Shown here piece by piece: positions 1 to 8,369 of a stretch of 51,839 nucleotides of DNA. This stretch comes from Nitrospira sp. (lineage in GTDB: Bacteria; Nitrospirota; Nitrospiria; Nitrospirales; Nitrospiraceae): the NCBI GenBank assembly GCA_024330945.1, contig JANDJJ010000005.1:1-51839 (forward strand), given 5' to 3'. The notes below the pieces were generated by a model that was not told the origin of the DNA, made no database searches, and worked only from the letters and a program-made list of their open reading frames with translations. Position 1 is the first letter of the stretch; each line of letters opens with the position of its first letter. The position numbers were made by a program, and so were the translations under genes.

Positions 1-1
1 C

Positions 2-211
2 AGGAAAGTTCGGACTCGCGTTCGAACGATCCACTGCACGTATGTGGGCGACTTTCTGATTCCTCCTACACGTAATCGCGTCTCCGACGCAATCAATGAA
101 GACGGGCGTCCGTTCATCAGCCTGACGAACGTGGTCATCGATGACAAGGACCGGGCTGATTTTGTGGCACTCAATAAGACGCTCATTGAATCGGTCATTC
201 ATCCAGACTGA
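2..211 (+). CDS. Hypothetical protein, C-terminal fragment
   Basis: The frame is open from the left edge to a TGA at 209-211, giving 69 residues; the start lies outside the window. The visible part is a compact mixed alpha/beta sequence with a YVGDFLIPP stretch, an RVSDAIN segment and a FISLTNV strand. This resembles small conserved bacterial proteins of the DUF6812 type, recalled by pattern only. No catalytic motif, membrane segment or cysteine cluster is visible. It sits about 100 bases upstream of the ABC exporter on the same strand, so co-transcription is possible. The reading frame is convincing; the function is unknown. Confidence 0.55.
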   Translation, partial: RKVRTRVRTIHCTYVGDFLIPPTRNRVSDAINEDGRPFISLTNVVIDDKDRADFVALNKTLIESVIHPD

Positions 212-317
212 GCGTCGCGCCCTTTTTCCTCCCTTGCCGCTCTTTCCCGCAGAGGCGGCATGACGAGCCAGGTTCTCCTTCCACAATCCGGTTCCGGACA
301 CCTCTTTCTAGCCCATC

Positions 318-2048
318 ATGTTGATCTTTAGACGCTTTTTGCCGTTCATTCAGCCGTATGTGACACGGATGCTGGCCAGCGGCCTGCTTGTCATGATCGT
401 GGCCGCCGTCAATTTGGCCTTGCTTCGATTGACGGGCGCGCTGTGGGACGTCATTACGGTCCGACAAGACGCCGACCGAATGACGGAACTGATCGGCGTC
501 TTGCTCGGGCTCGTGCTTCTCCAAGGCCTCTGCTCGATGGGGCACAGCTATCTGACCGCATGGGTGTCTCAGCGGATCATGGCCGACTTCCGCCGGCACG
601 TCTTCGCGCATTTGCAGACGCTGGACGTCAAATTCTTCGCCCGCCGCCGAACCGGCGAGCTGCTGTCGCGATTAATGAACGACGTGGGGGTCATCCAATC
701 GGTCGTCACGGAACTGCCGATCGACAGCGCAAAACAGCTTGTCACGTTCATCGGCGGTCTGGCGTTTCTTTTCATGATGAATTGGCGTCTCTCGCTTCTG
801 ATCTTGATTCTTCTCCCGTTGTTGGTGTTGGTCGCCAAACTGTTCGGGCGCAGGCTCAAAGCACTCTCCCTGTCACTTCAAGACCAGACCGCCGCTCTCA
901 ACACCTTAGCCGAGGAAGTGATTTCCGGCATCCGCATCGTCAAATCGTTCGTGCAGACAAAGCACGAAGAAGAGCGCTTTTCGGCGCAGATCGATCAAAC
1001 CCTCCGCGTCACCATGCGCCGAGCCGGCATCATGGCCCTATTCATTCCGACCATCAGCCTGCTCACTTTTTCCATTGCAGCCGCCGTCATCTGGTACGGA
1101 GGCCGGCAAGTGGTCGAGGGCGCCATCACCCCCGGCGATCTGTTCGCCTTCATCCTGTTTGCGGGCATTCTGATCGGTCCCTTCAGCTCGGCCGCCCGTG
1201 TCTTCTCGCAAGTAAAAGAGGCACAGGGTGCCATGCAACGGGTGTTCGAAATATTGGACGTGGAACCGGCCGTTCAAGACCAACCGGGAGCAATCGTCCT
1301 CTCCACGGTAACCGGCCATGTGCGGTTCGAAGACGTCGGTTTCGCCTATGATTCACGCGCCCCCGTTCTCTCGCACCTCTCGTTCGAGGCCAAACCCGGC
1401 GAGATCATCGCGATCGTCGGGCCGACCGGCGCCGGGAAGACGACCGTCGTCAATCTGCTCCACCGATTCTACGACCCGACCGAAGGCCGGATCATAATCG
1501 ACGGTTACGATCTGAAACAGGTGACCGTCGAGAGCTGGTATCGGCAATTGGCGTTGGTCCCGCAGGAAACCATGTTGTTCGGCGGCACCATTCTGGACAA
1601 CGTCCGTTATGGAAATCCCGCCGCCGATGAGCTGGAAATAGAGCGCGCTTGCAAGGCGGCGCATGCCCACGACTTCATTATGAGTTTCCCCGACAAGTAC
1701 CGCACCATCGTCGGGGAAAAGGGCATCAACCTCTCGGGAGGGCAGCGTCAACGTCTTGCGATCGCGCGGGCGATTCTGAAGAACCCGCGCATCTTGCTGC
1801 TGGATGAAGCCACGTCTTCTCTCGACAGCGAGTCGGAACGTCTGGTCCAAGAAGCCGTCGATCGCCTGATGCACGGAAGGACGACGTTCATCGTCGCCCA
1901 TCGGCTGTCCACCGTCCAGCACGCCGACCGTATTCTTGTCCTGGACAAGGGCCGTCTCGTTGAAGAAGGCACCCATGCCCAGCTCATGGAGCGCAAAGGC
2001 CTCTATCACTATCTGTACACAATCCGCCTGAACGATCCGGTGGGATAG
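318..2048 (+). CDS. MsbA-type ABC exporter (fused permease and ATPase)
   Basis: A 576-residue half-transporter with an N-terminal six-helix exporter domain (roughly residues 15-300) and a C-terminal nucleotide-binding domain. All ATPase motifs are intact: Walker A GPTGAGKT at 368-375, Q-loop in VPQETMLF near 415, signature LSGGQ at 472-476, Walker B LLLDE at 493-497 and switch histidine in VAHRLS near 528. Length and order match the MsbA/LmrA family, which flips lipids or exports hydrophobic compounds across the inner membrane as a homodimer. The substrate cannot be read from sequence; lipid A core flipping is possible, but no LPS genes adjoin. No strong ribosome-binding site precedes the ATG. 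It is a useful local comparison for the degenerate ABC protein at 13581-15257. Confidence 0.93.
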   Translation: MLIFRRFLPFIQPYVTRMLASGLLVMIVAAVNLALLRLTGALWDVITVRQDADRMTELIGVLLGLVLLQGLCSMGHSYLTAWVSQRIMADFRRHVFAHLQTLDVKFFARRRTGELLSRLMNDVGVIQSVVTELPIDSAKQLVTFIGGLAFLFMMNWRLSLLILILLPLLVLVAKLFGRRLKALSLSLQDQTAALNTLAEEVISGIRIVKSFVQTKHEEERFSAQIDQTLRVTMRRAGIMALFIPTISLLTFSIAAAVIWYGGRQVVEGAITPGDLFAFILFAGILIGPFSSAARVFSQVKEAQGAMQRVFEILDVEPAVQDQPGAIVLSTVTGHVRFEDVGFAYDSRAPVLSHLSFEAKPGEIIAIVGPTGAGKTTVVNLLHRFYDPTEGRIIIDGYDLKQVTVESWYRQLALVPQETMLFGGTILDNVRYGNPAADELEIERACKAAHAHDFIMSFPDKYRTIVGEKGINLSGGQRQRLAIARAILKNPRILLLDEATSSLDSESERLVQEAVDRLMHGRTTFIVAHRLSTVQHADRILVLDKGRLVEEGTHAQLMERKGLYHYLYTIRLNDPVG

Positions 2049-2056
2049 GATCGAGC

Positions 2057-2096
2057 GCCGACGGCAACGACACCGGCCTTTCGGGCATCGGCTTTT
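2057..2096 (+). terminator. Possible intrinsic terminator after ABC exporter
   Basis: A GCCGA arm at 2057-2061 pairs with TCGGC at 2088-2092, with a small inner CCG/CGG stem, followed directly by TTTT. It lies 9 bases after the exporter stop and before the convergent gene ending at 2115. The stem is short and imperfect. Confidence 0.3.
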
Positions 2097-2114
2097 CGAT
2101 CCAATGGGAATGTC

Positions 2115-2795
2115 TTATTTGACCTTGGAAAAGTCGGCGGGGATTCGCACTTCCTGGCCGTCTTGCAAGTTCACGACGAAGACCGACTTCGCATTCGGAT
2201 CAAATTGCTCATAGGCGAAGAGCGCGGTAAACCGAGAGCGAAACGCCGGCCCGTTGCCTTCTTCGTTCTTGCGTCCGCGTTCGGCCCGTCCGATATCGAC
2301 GGGCTTGATCCGTTTGGCGCCTTGATGCAATTCAACGAGGGCTCCTTCGGCAAAATATTCATCATCGCCGCACAGTTGGACTTCGACTTCCATGTTCGGC
2401 ATGTCCAACACTTTTTTCACGAATTCCTCCGGCATCCGCACTTCGACCTTGCGTTTCTTGGACTCTACCGCCTCTTGGCGACCGAAGGCCTCAAGCCGAT
2501 ACCGTTTGGTCCGTAAGATCGCGCTGGCGCCGCACGGATCTTTTTCAGGATCGGCCCCCACGCGGCTGGACAATGACGCCTGTTGCAACACTTTCTTAAT
2601 ATCTTCGGGCAGCTCGGCTTTCTCCATTGGAAGCCTCCCGCTTTCCAATGTTTTACGGGCCTCTTCAAGGGACAAGTTTACGTCGATGGCGTGCCCCTCC
2701 CCGCCTATGACGGCAGATGCCCCAACTAGAGCGGCCGCCAGCCACACTTTTCCGACTCGATGCGACGTCATAACTCTTTCTCGACTCCCTTTCAT
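2115..2795 (-). CDS. Hypothetical exported protein
   Basis: 226 residues from the ATG at 2795, chosen because GGAG lies 8 bases upstream; a second ATG at 2771 is also possible. The N-terminus has basic residues, then a hydrophobic stretch (WLAAALVGASAVIG) and a plausible signal-peptidase site after GEGHA, so it is probably periplasmic. The rest is charged and soluble, with a single CGDDEYF motif and an AILRTKRYRLEAF segment. No known domain is recognised. It is last in a leftward run behind maf, separated by about 70 bases, so it may be transcribed with the DUF692-dus-maf genes. The frame could be opened further upstream, but that region overlaps the maf stop and lacks a ribosome site. Confidence 0.65.
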   Translation of the reverse strand: MKGSRERVMTSHRVGKVWLAAALVGASAVIGGEGHAIDVNLSLEEARKTLESGRLPMEKAELPEDIKKVLQQASLSSRVGADPEKDPCGASAILRTKRYRLEAFGRQEAVESKKRKVEVRMPEEFVKKVLDMPNMEVEVQLCGDDEYFAEGALVELHQGAKRIKPVDIGRAERGRKNEEGNGPAFRSRFTALFAYEQFDPNAKSVFVVNLQDGQEVRIPADFSKVK

Positions 2796-2866
2796 TCGTT
2801 CAACTCCGGCTCCCGCGTCTCGCTGAAATACGGAGGCATTGTAGGGCAACCTTCTCCGGTATGCAA

Positions 2867-3502
2867 TCAGCTCGCAAACCGTGACCAGTTCGGATAAGGC
2901 TTTCGTCGATACAAGGCTTCCACTTCCTCTTGCACGACCGGATAACCGGCAATCCACAACAGACTTGCGACGACCTTCAAGGGAAGCCCTACGACCGTCG
3001 TGTAATCGCCGTCGATCCTTTCGATCAAATCCGCCCCTTGCCCCTGAATCGAGTAGCTTCCGGCCTTGCCCAAGAACTCTCCGGTCTCAAGGTACCGTTC
3101 AATCCCGCCGCCGCTGTCGGCTTTCATGTGGACGACGGCCGTCGCGACGTCCACCAATTCGATGGATCGCGCTTGATGACAGAGCGCCACGGCGGTGTGG
3201 ACCTGATGAGGTCGCCCTGCGAGACTTGTCAGCATACGGAGGGCGTCCTCCCTGTCGCGGGGCTTCCCCAGAAGGCGGCCATCGGACTCGATCACGGTAT
3301 CACCGCCCAACACAATGTCTCCGGATCGCGCCCCCGCAACGGATCGCGCCTTCTCCAGGGCGAAATGCGCAACCTGCTCGCGAGGGGCCAAGCCGGACAT
3401 CGGTTGTTCGACAAAACTCGGCTCACAGACGTCGAAAGGCACTCCCAAAAGACCGAGCAGCTCCTGACGACGCGGCGACGTCGATGCCAAGACTATCCGC
3501 AT
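2867..3502 (-). CDS. maf: Maf-family nucleotide pyrophosphatase
   Basis: 211 residues, the usual Maf length. The N-terminal LASTSPRRQELL is the family signature loop, followed by the GGDTVIE and GKPRDREDA motifs that bind the nucleotide and metal, and a C-terminal NVVGLPL-like segment (TTVVGLPLKVV). Maf proteins hydrolyse dTTP, UTP or modified nucleoside triphosphates to monophosphates and are linked to septum control and nucleotide-pool cleaning. The start overlaps the end of the dihydrouridine synthase gene by 10 bases, indicating translational coupling. The subfamily (YhdE dTTPase or YceF m7GTPase) is not resolved here. Cytoplasmic. Confidence 0.93.
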   Translation of the reverse strand: MRIVLASTSPRRQELLGLLGVPFDVCEPSFVEQPMSGLAPREQVAHFALEKARSVAGARSGDIVLGGDTVIESDGRLLGKPRDREDALRMLTSLAGRPHQVHTAVALCHQARSIELVDVATAVVHMKADSGGGIERYLETGEFLGKAGSYSIQGQGADLIERIDGDYTTVVGLPLKVVASLLWIAGYPVVQEEVEALYRRKPYPNWSRFAS

Positions 3503-4659
3503 CGCGAGACGGATTTCAGTTCATCCTCGACTTCCTCGGCCATGACGGCGGGAAGTCGATCGTTCAGACAATCCTCCAAAATGGATTCAAGTTCGCTGAT
3601 GGAAGACAGGCGCACCATCCGCGCCCGAAGCGCGGCCGCATGAGGAAATCCTTTACAATACCAGGCCAGGTGCTTGCGCATGCGATAGAACCGATTCGAT
3701 CCGCAGAACGCTTCGAACTGACGGGCATGATCCAGCAAGACCTCGAATCGCCGGCTCAGCGGGACCCGCTGCTCATCCCACCTGACTTTCGCTTCGTTCG
3801 TCCGCTGTGCAAACGTGCGGGCCCGTTCCTTCTCCTGAAAAAACCACGGCGCACCGAGAACGCCTCGCCCGACCAACACTCCGTCCACTCCCGTCTCACG
3901 AACACGCACGGCCGCTTCGTGAAGGCTCTGGATATCGCCGTTTCCGAACAACCGGATACCCGTCCCCCCGACCATCCTTGCCGCGCGAGCAATGGCCGAC
4001 CAATCCGCCGAGCCGCGATACATCTGCTTAAGCGTCCGCCCGTGAAGAGAGATCGCCGCCGGATGCTCCGCCGCCAACTGTTCGAGCCATGGCTCCACCG
4101 CCACGGCGTCATAGCCGATCCTCGTTTTGACGGAAAGCGGAATGGGGCGACGCTGGACCCGTGCTTGACCTCCACGGCGCTCATTGAGCCGGCGAAACAC
4201 CACCACCTTCTCGGGCTGGAACCCGGCTTGCTCCAGCGTCCGGCCGTTCGCCCAGTCGTCGATTCCGCGCTTCGCCGCTCGGAGAATGGCCCGTGCCAAT
4301 GCCGGAGTCCTGATCAACCCAGCGCCGGACCCGGACGAGGCCACGCTCTTGGATGGGCACCCCATGTTGATGTCCAGCCCGTCAAACCCCAGTTCGCACA
4401 CCGCGTAGGCGGCCCGATAAAACAGATCGGGATCGTTCCCGTAGAGCTGCGCCACGATGGGACGCTCGATCTCGCTGTAGATAAGGGTGTCCAGCAGATG
4501 CTCGGGGCCGCAGCAGATGTCGTGCACGTGCGTGAATTCCGTGAAGATGACGTCCGGTTTTCCCAGTCGCGCAACGATGGAGCGAAAGCTCACGTCCGTA
4601 ACGCCGTCCATGGGAGCAAGGCCGATGACGGGACGAGGCAACGTCTCCCAAAAGTTCAT
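3493..4659 (-). CDS. tRNA-dihydrouridine synthase family protein
   Basis: 388 residues, longer than typical DusB (about 320-340). N-terminal LAPMDGVTD is the flavin-binding TIM-barrel start. The catalytic loop reads NMGCPSKSVASSGSGAGL, with the active-site cysteine in GCPSKSV. HGRTLKQMYRGSADW and NGDI further on are standard Dus motifs, and GVLVGRGVLGAPWFF closes the barrel. The enzyme reduces specific uridines of tRNA to dihydrouridine using FMN and NADPH. An insertion of about 35 residues (around DWANGRTLEQAG to RPIPLSVKTRIG) adds to the length. The ATG lies one base after the stop of the upstream DUF692-like gene and the end overlaps maf, so the three are translated as a coupled unit. The exact Dus subfamily is uncertain. 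Confidence 0.92.
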   Translation of the reverse strand: MNFWETLPRPVIGLAPMDGVTDVSFRSIVARLGKPDVIFTEFTHVHDICCGPEHLLDTLIYSEIERPIVAQLYGNDPDLFYRAAYAVCELGFDGLDINMGCPSKSVASSGSGAGLIRTPALARAILRAAKRGIDDWANGRTLEQAGFQPEKVVVFRRLNERRGGQARVQRRPIPLSVKTRIGYDAVAVEPWLEQLAAEHPAAISLHGRTLKQMYRGSADWSAIARAARMVGGTGIRLFGNGDIQSLHEAAVRVRETGVDGVLVGRGVLGAPWFFQEKERARTFAQRTNEAKVRWDEQRVPLSRRFEVLLDHARQFEAFCGSNRFYRMRKHLAWYCKGFPHAAALRARMVRLSSISELESILEDCLNDRLPAVMAEEVEDELKSVSRCG

Positions 4660-4660
4660 A

Positions 4661-6154
4661 TCACGCCGACCCTACCGTCTGTGGAGACGGCTCGTTGGCA
4701 AAGTCATAGGCCCGTCGAAGTTCCTCGGCCTCCCGCTCGGCGATATCGATCAATTCCGGGGCCGTTTGGCGGACGAATTCCACGAACACCGATATCTTGA
4801 CCAGAAAGAAATCGTACGAGCCTTCTATCGTCCTGGGACGTTCGAACCAAAAGGATACGAACGTAGAGAGCGGCACCCCCTTTTCGTCGAGCCGGCCGCA
4901 GGATTCGGGAAACATTGCGCGCACATCGCCTCCCCAGAACAGGATCTCGTAAGGAAGATAGACGGATCGATACAGGTCCAGCTCATCAATGCAAGCTGTC
5001 GGCTGCGTCCACTCCGGTCCGACCGGTTCAGCTTGTCCGGAAAGGACACGGGCATATCGTTCATAGGCCGATTCGAGCGCGGACCTGACGGCGGCCGACA
5101 TGCACTGTTTCGGAGTCCTCTGTGTTTTCTCATCTGCAACGAGCGCCTTTTTGAGTCCACGCCCCTCCGAGAAGACCCCCGCATAGCGTTCCCGGAACTC
5201 CGAGAATTCTTCCACGATCAGCGGAACCGCCTTCGTGTCCACCTCCAGTGCAAGTCCTCGCAAATTGGTCAAGCGCGGGTTCCCAAGAATCCGATCCAGC
5301 ATCTCGAACAGAAACGGCGGAATGAGAGCGCCATGGGCGTCTATCCAAGAGGGCGGACGATCCGTTCCTTCCAGCCGCGGACAGACTCGTGGAACGCCCT
5401 TGTCGGCGGCATGGAGATCGAGCCCGGCGACGTGGATTTGGACGACGCGGTGCAAGGGAAACTCTTCAAGAAATCCGTCGACGAATTGCTCAAGGGAAGC
5501 CGTTCGCCAAGCCCCTGAGTAACGAAATACGGTCCACAGATGTCCGACATCGAGCACAAGCCCGCACGGAGCGGCCCGGGTGATAAGACGGAAAAACGTG
5601 GGGATCGGCAGGGTACCAGCCACAAAATAAGTCAAAGGAGGCAGCTCAAGAAGCAGTAACGGGGAGCAGCCGTTCACGAAGCCGTCATGCCGATCAAGCA
5701 TGGCTTGCGCGGCTATGGCATTTTCGGCCACCACGGCCGCGCCGGCTTCGGTATAAAGCGGCGGCAAATAAGTTCCGTACGAATAGCCGGCGATAGACTT
5801 GGCGGCGCATTCATGTGTCAGCCATGCACTGTCGAGCACCGACAGATGGCGCGCGATCTCATCCATTTCTTTATGAAACATCGGATCTTGATGAACGTCT
5901 GGCTGCGTCAGCCACAGCCCTTCTCCGTGGTACGGAGTCAAACGCTCGCCTATCCGGCTCCTGGCGGCGGCCAACGCTGCGGGAGCCGCGCGAAAGATCT
6001 CCATATAATCGGGAAACACTTGACGTTGGCGCAGGGTTCCAAGCAAGGTAAAGATGTCGGGGGAGTAGACGTCGAGGGAAAGGCCCAGCCCATGAAGCGG
6101 GACCTGCTCAAGACGACGGAGGAACGATTGCTCGACGAGGTCCGAAGTCCCCAT
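4661..6154 (-). CDS. DUF692-like (MbnB/TglH-type) metalloprotein with C-terminal extension
   Basis: 497 residues with AGGA five bases before the ATG. Residues about 15-315 follow the DUF692 TIM-barrel pattern in order: H76 in YHGEGLWLT, H114-E115 in THECA, E170 in LLLELPPL, D202 and H205 in LDVGHLW, H241 in IHVAGLD, D272 and H274 in DAHGALIPP, and E304 in LALEVD. In studied relatives (MbnB, TglH, ChrH) such residues bind two or three iron or other metal ions, and the enzymes oxidatively modify cysteine-containing peptides. Residues 320-497 are a mostly helical extension of unknown role. No short cysteine-rich precursor gene is visible nearby. It is the first gene of a tightly coupled set with dus and maf. 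The family call is by motif order; the substrate is unknown. Confidence 0.72.
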   Translation of the reverse strand: MGTSDLVEQSFLRRLEQVPLHGLGLSLDVYSPDIFTLLGTLRQRQVFPDYMEIFRAAPAALAAARSRIGERLTPYHGEGLWLTQPDVHQDPMFHKEMDEIARHLSVLDSAWLTHECAAKSIAGYSYGTYLPPLYTEAGAAVVAENAIAAQAMLDRHDGFVNGCSPLLLLELPPLTYFVAGTLPIPTFFRLITRAAPCGLVLDVGHLWTVFRYSGAWRTASLEQFVDGFLEEFPLHRVVQIHVAGLDLHAADKGVPRVCPRLEGTDRPPSWIDAHGALIPPFLFEMLDRILGNPRLTNLRGLALEVDTKAVPLIVEEFSEFRERYAGVFSEGRGLKKALVADEKTQRTPKQCMSAAVRSALESAYERYARVLSGQAEPVGPEWTQPTACIDELDLYRSVYLPYEILFWGGDVRAMFPESCGRLDEKGVPLSTFVSFWFERPRTIEGSYDFFLVKISVFVEFVRQTAPELIDIAEREAEELRRAYDFANEPSPQTVGSA

Positions 6155-6287
6155 GTCATTCCTGTTTTAGCGAGCCAAAGCGCCTAGAGTGTACGCCTTG
6201 AACCCCTTGAATCACAAGTGTTTCAGGGTATCATGGTGAGCAAGGACCGTCTGCTATACTTGGCATGCCACAGGCTCCGAAAGCCCG

Positions 6288-7088
6288 ATGGCCCGAAGCG
6301 GAAAAACCCGGCCGATCGATGCTAATAAGGGGAACGACCCACCGATGGCCGCCAACTCTAGGGACACAGTGGTCGCCCAGATGATGACACCAGGCGTCGT
6401 TCAAATTCCCGGCGACGTTTCCGTCACAGAAGCGGCCTCGCTTATGGAACGGGAACGGATGCCCTGTCTGCTTGTCAAGGACACGGAGGCGTCTTACGGG
6501 CTCATGACGCCTACGGATATCGTCAGGAAAGTAGTGGCCCAGGGCCTGGAACCGGATGATACCGAAGTGCGGACGATCATGACGCAGCCCGTGCAATTCA
6601 TTGAGTATGATCGTCTGGTCGACGAGGCCTCCACACTCATGATGTCCAGCGGCTCACCTATCCTGATCGTCACGAAAGCGCAACTGCCGGTCGGCGTCCT
6701 CACCGTCAGAGACTTGATTCTCTCTCCTCAACGGCGGGCGGTGCAGATCCCGGCCGTCCTTCAAGTGTTGGAAGGAAACGATCCGCCGCGTGAGTGCCAG
6801 GCCGTCATCGTGCAACTCAGTCACGTTGGCGCGCTGGTCCAGTCCCTCCTTTCTCTGCTGCCCGACACTCCCGTTCTCATGAGTTTTTCTCTTCCCAATT
6901 TTGTCAGACCATTGGCCATCCGAGGAACGGTCGTGGCCCAGCCCGTTCGAATGGGAGACGGCGGCGACGCCGTCAGATCCTCACAGTCAACCACCGAAAT
7001 TCAATTTTCCGACCTGTCCCCATCTGACCAGTCCACAATCAAGGCTTGGATGATCCAGAACACGACAACCGGTGGCGATCTCCCGTAG
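6288..7088 (+). CDS. CBS-domain protein
   Basis: Up to 266 residues. Two tandem CBS motifs are visible: VVAQMMTPGVVQIPGDVSVTE leading into the first, and VRTIMTQPVQFIEYDRLVDEA into the second, each followed by the usual VGVLTVRDLI-type strand. CBS pairs bind adenine nucleotides or S-adenosylmethionine and act as energy or ligand sensors. The C-terminal 120 residues carry no recognised domain. The start is unsure: 6288 gives the longest frame, but an ATG at 6345 sits behind AAGGGG and begins just before the first CBS. It is divergent from the DUF692 operon; a TATACT at 6255-6260 could be its -10 box, with a poor -35. Confidence 0.8.
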   Translation: MARSGKTRPIDANKGNDPPMAANSRDTVVAQMMTPGVVQIPGDVSVTEAASLMERERMPCLLVKDTEASYGLMTPTDIVRKVVAQGLEPDDTEVRTIMTQPVQFIEYDRLVDEASTLMMSSGSPILIVTKAQLPVGVLTVRDLILSPQRRAVQIPAVLQVLEGNDPPRECQAVIVQLSHVGALVQSLLSLLPDTPVLMSFSLPNFVRPLAIRGTVVAQPVRMGDGGDAVRSSQSTTEIQFSDLSPSDQSTIKAWMIQNTTTGGDLP

Positions 7089-7120
7089 TCGATCCGCCAC
7101 TTCGACTTCTTGACGGATCT

Positions 7121-7149
7121 TTGACCGTCAGGCGATCCGTTGATACAAT
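7121..7149 (+). promoter_or_regulatory. Sigma70-type promoter for the LOG-family gene
   Basis: TTGACC at 7121-7126 and TACAAT at 7144-7149 are separated by exactly 17 bases, close to consensus. Transcription would start near 7156, leaving a leader of about 26 bases before the ATG at 7182. Confidence 0.6.
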
Positions 7150-7181
7150 TTCCCTGAACTTTTTACGGCAGAGACTATACC

Positions 7182-8237
7182 ATGACTATATCCGCGCGAT
7201 CTCAACAGGTTCGTGAGCGCCTCTCCCCCTCCAAAGAGGAAATCCTCCAACTGGTCGGCGCCTTGCTCGACAGGCCGGAAGACGACCTGCGTCTCACGCT
7301 CATGAAAGAACTGTTGTGCAATCTCTTTAAGCTCCATGACGCAAATCTCGATCTGCTCGACCTCAAAATCGTCAACCGAGCTGTCAAAGAGCTCCGCCAC
7401 GCGTTTTGTGTGTTTCGAAGTTACCGCGACCGGAAAAAAATCAGCATCTTCGGCTCGGCCAGAACACCGTCGGATGATCCCAATTATCAATTGGCTTCCC
7501 GCTTTGCACGAGCCATCGTCCAAGCCGGGTTCATGGTCATCACCGGAGGAGCGGACGGGATCATGCGCGCCGCCCAGGAAGGGGCCGGACGCGAGAATAG
7601 TTTCGGCGTCAATATCATGCTCCCTTCTGAGCAAGGCCCCAACAACATCATCGCCGACGATCCGAAGCTGATCACGTTCAAGTATTTTTTTACCAGAAAA
7701 TTGATGTTCCAAAAGGAGGCGGATGCCATCGCGCTGTTTCCCGGCGGATTCGGCACCCATGACGAAGGCTTCGAGATCATAACGCTGGCCCAGACTGGGA
7801 AAAGCGATCCGCAACCGATTGTCTGCCTTCAGACGCCGGGCTGTGATTATTGGAACGATTGGGAGGCGTTCATCAGAAAGCAACTCTTAGATCGCCGGCT
7901 GATCAGCGAAGATGACTTGAGTCTGTTCGCGATCATGGATTCCGCCGATGCGGCCGTCGATCACATTCTCCGCTTCTATCGCCGGTACCACTCCATCCGG
8001 TTCGTCGGACGACAGTTGTCGATGCGGCTGAACTCGCCCATTTCCTTTGAACAGCTCGACTCCATTCAGGACCGATTTGGCGATCTCTTGGCCGAGGGCC
8101 GATTCGAATTGCGTGGCTCCTTGGAGGAAGAGCTCGACGAACCGGCGTTGCAGCACCTGCCTCGGCTGGTATTTACGTTCAACCGTCGAAGCGCGGGACG
8201 ACTCCGTCAGTTGATCGACCATCTCAACTCGATCTAA
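7182..8237 (+). CDS. LOG-family (lysine decarboxylase-like fold) protein
   Basis: 351 residues. A Rossmann-like core begins with ISIFGSART at 88-95, continues with TGGADGIM near 121-128 and contains the family motif PGGFGTHDE at 187-195. Proteins of this group (LonelyGuy type) are nucleoside 5'-monophosphate phosphoribohydrolases, although many were long misnamed lysine decarboxylases. The extra 80-residue N-terminal helical segment and about 100 residues after the core make it longer than plain LOG proteins and closer to the PpnN-like long forms, though far shorter than E. coli PpnN. It has its own good promoter upstream. Cytoplasmic; substrate inferred only from the family. Confidence 0.85.
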   Translation: MTISARSQQVRERLSPSKEEILQLVGALLDRPEDDLRLTLMKELLCNLFKLHDANLDLLDLKIVNRAVKELRHAFCVFRSYRDRKKISIFGSARTPSDDPNYQLASRFARAIVQAGFMVITGGADGIMRAAQEGAGRENSFGVNIMLPSEQGPNNIIADDPKLITFKYFFTRKLMFQKEADAIALFPGGFGTHDEGFEIITLAQTGKSDPQPIVCLQTPGCDYWNDWEAFIRKQLLDRRLISEDDLSLFAIMDSADAAVDHILRFYRRYHSIRFVGRQLSMRLNSPISFEQLDSIQDRFGDLLAEGRFELRGSLEEELDEPALQHLPRLVFTFNRRSAGRLRQLIDHLNSI

Positions 8238-8369
8238 CCACGTCCGAGACGGCCTGGCGAGAGTCCTGGCAACGCGGAACGTTCCCTTCAACCCTCCATC
8301 ACCATCCTGATGGATCTTTTCGTTTGCCAACAACTCATGATATTTTGTTATCCCTTGGATTGATTCCTC

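Noticed and set aside
2881-4800. 639-residue plus-strand open frame across maf and dus
   Set aside because: Arginine/proline-rich shadow of two well-supported minus-strand genes.
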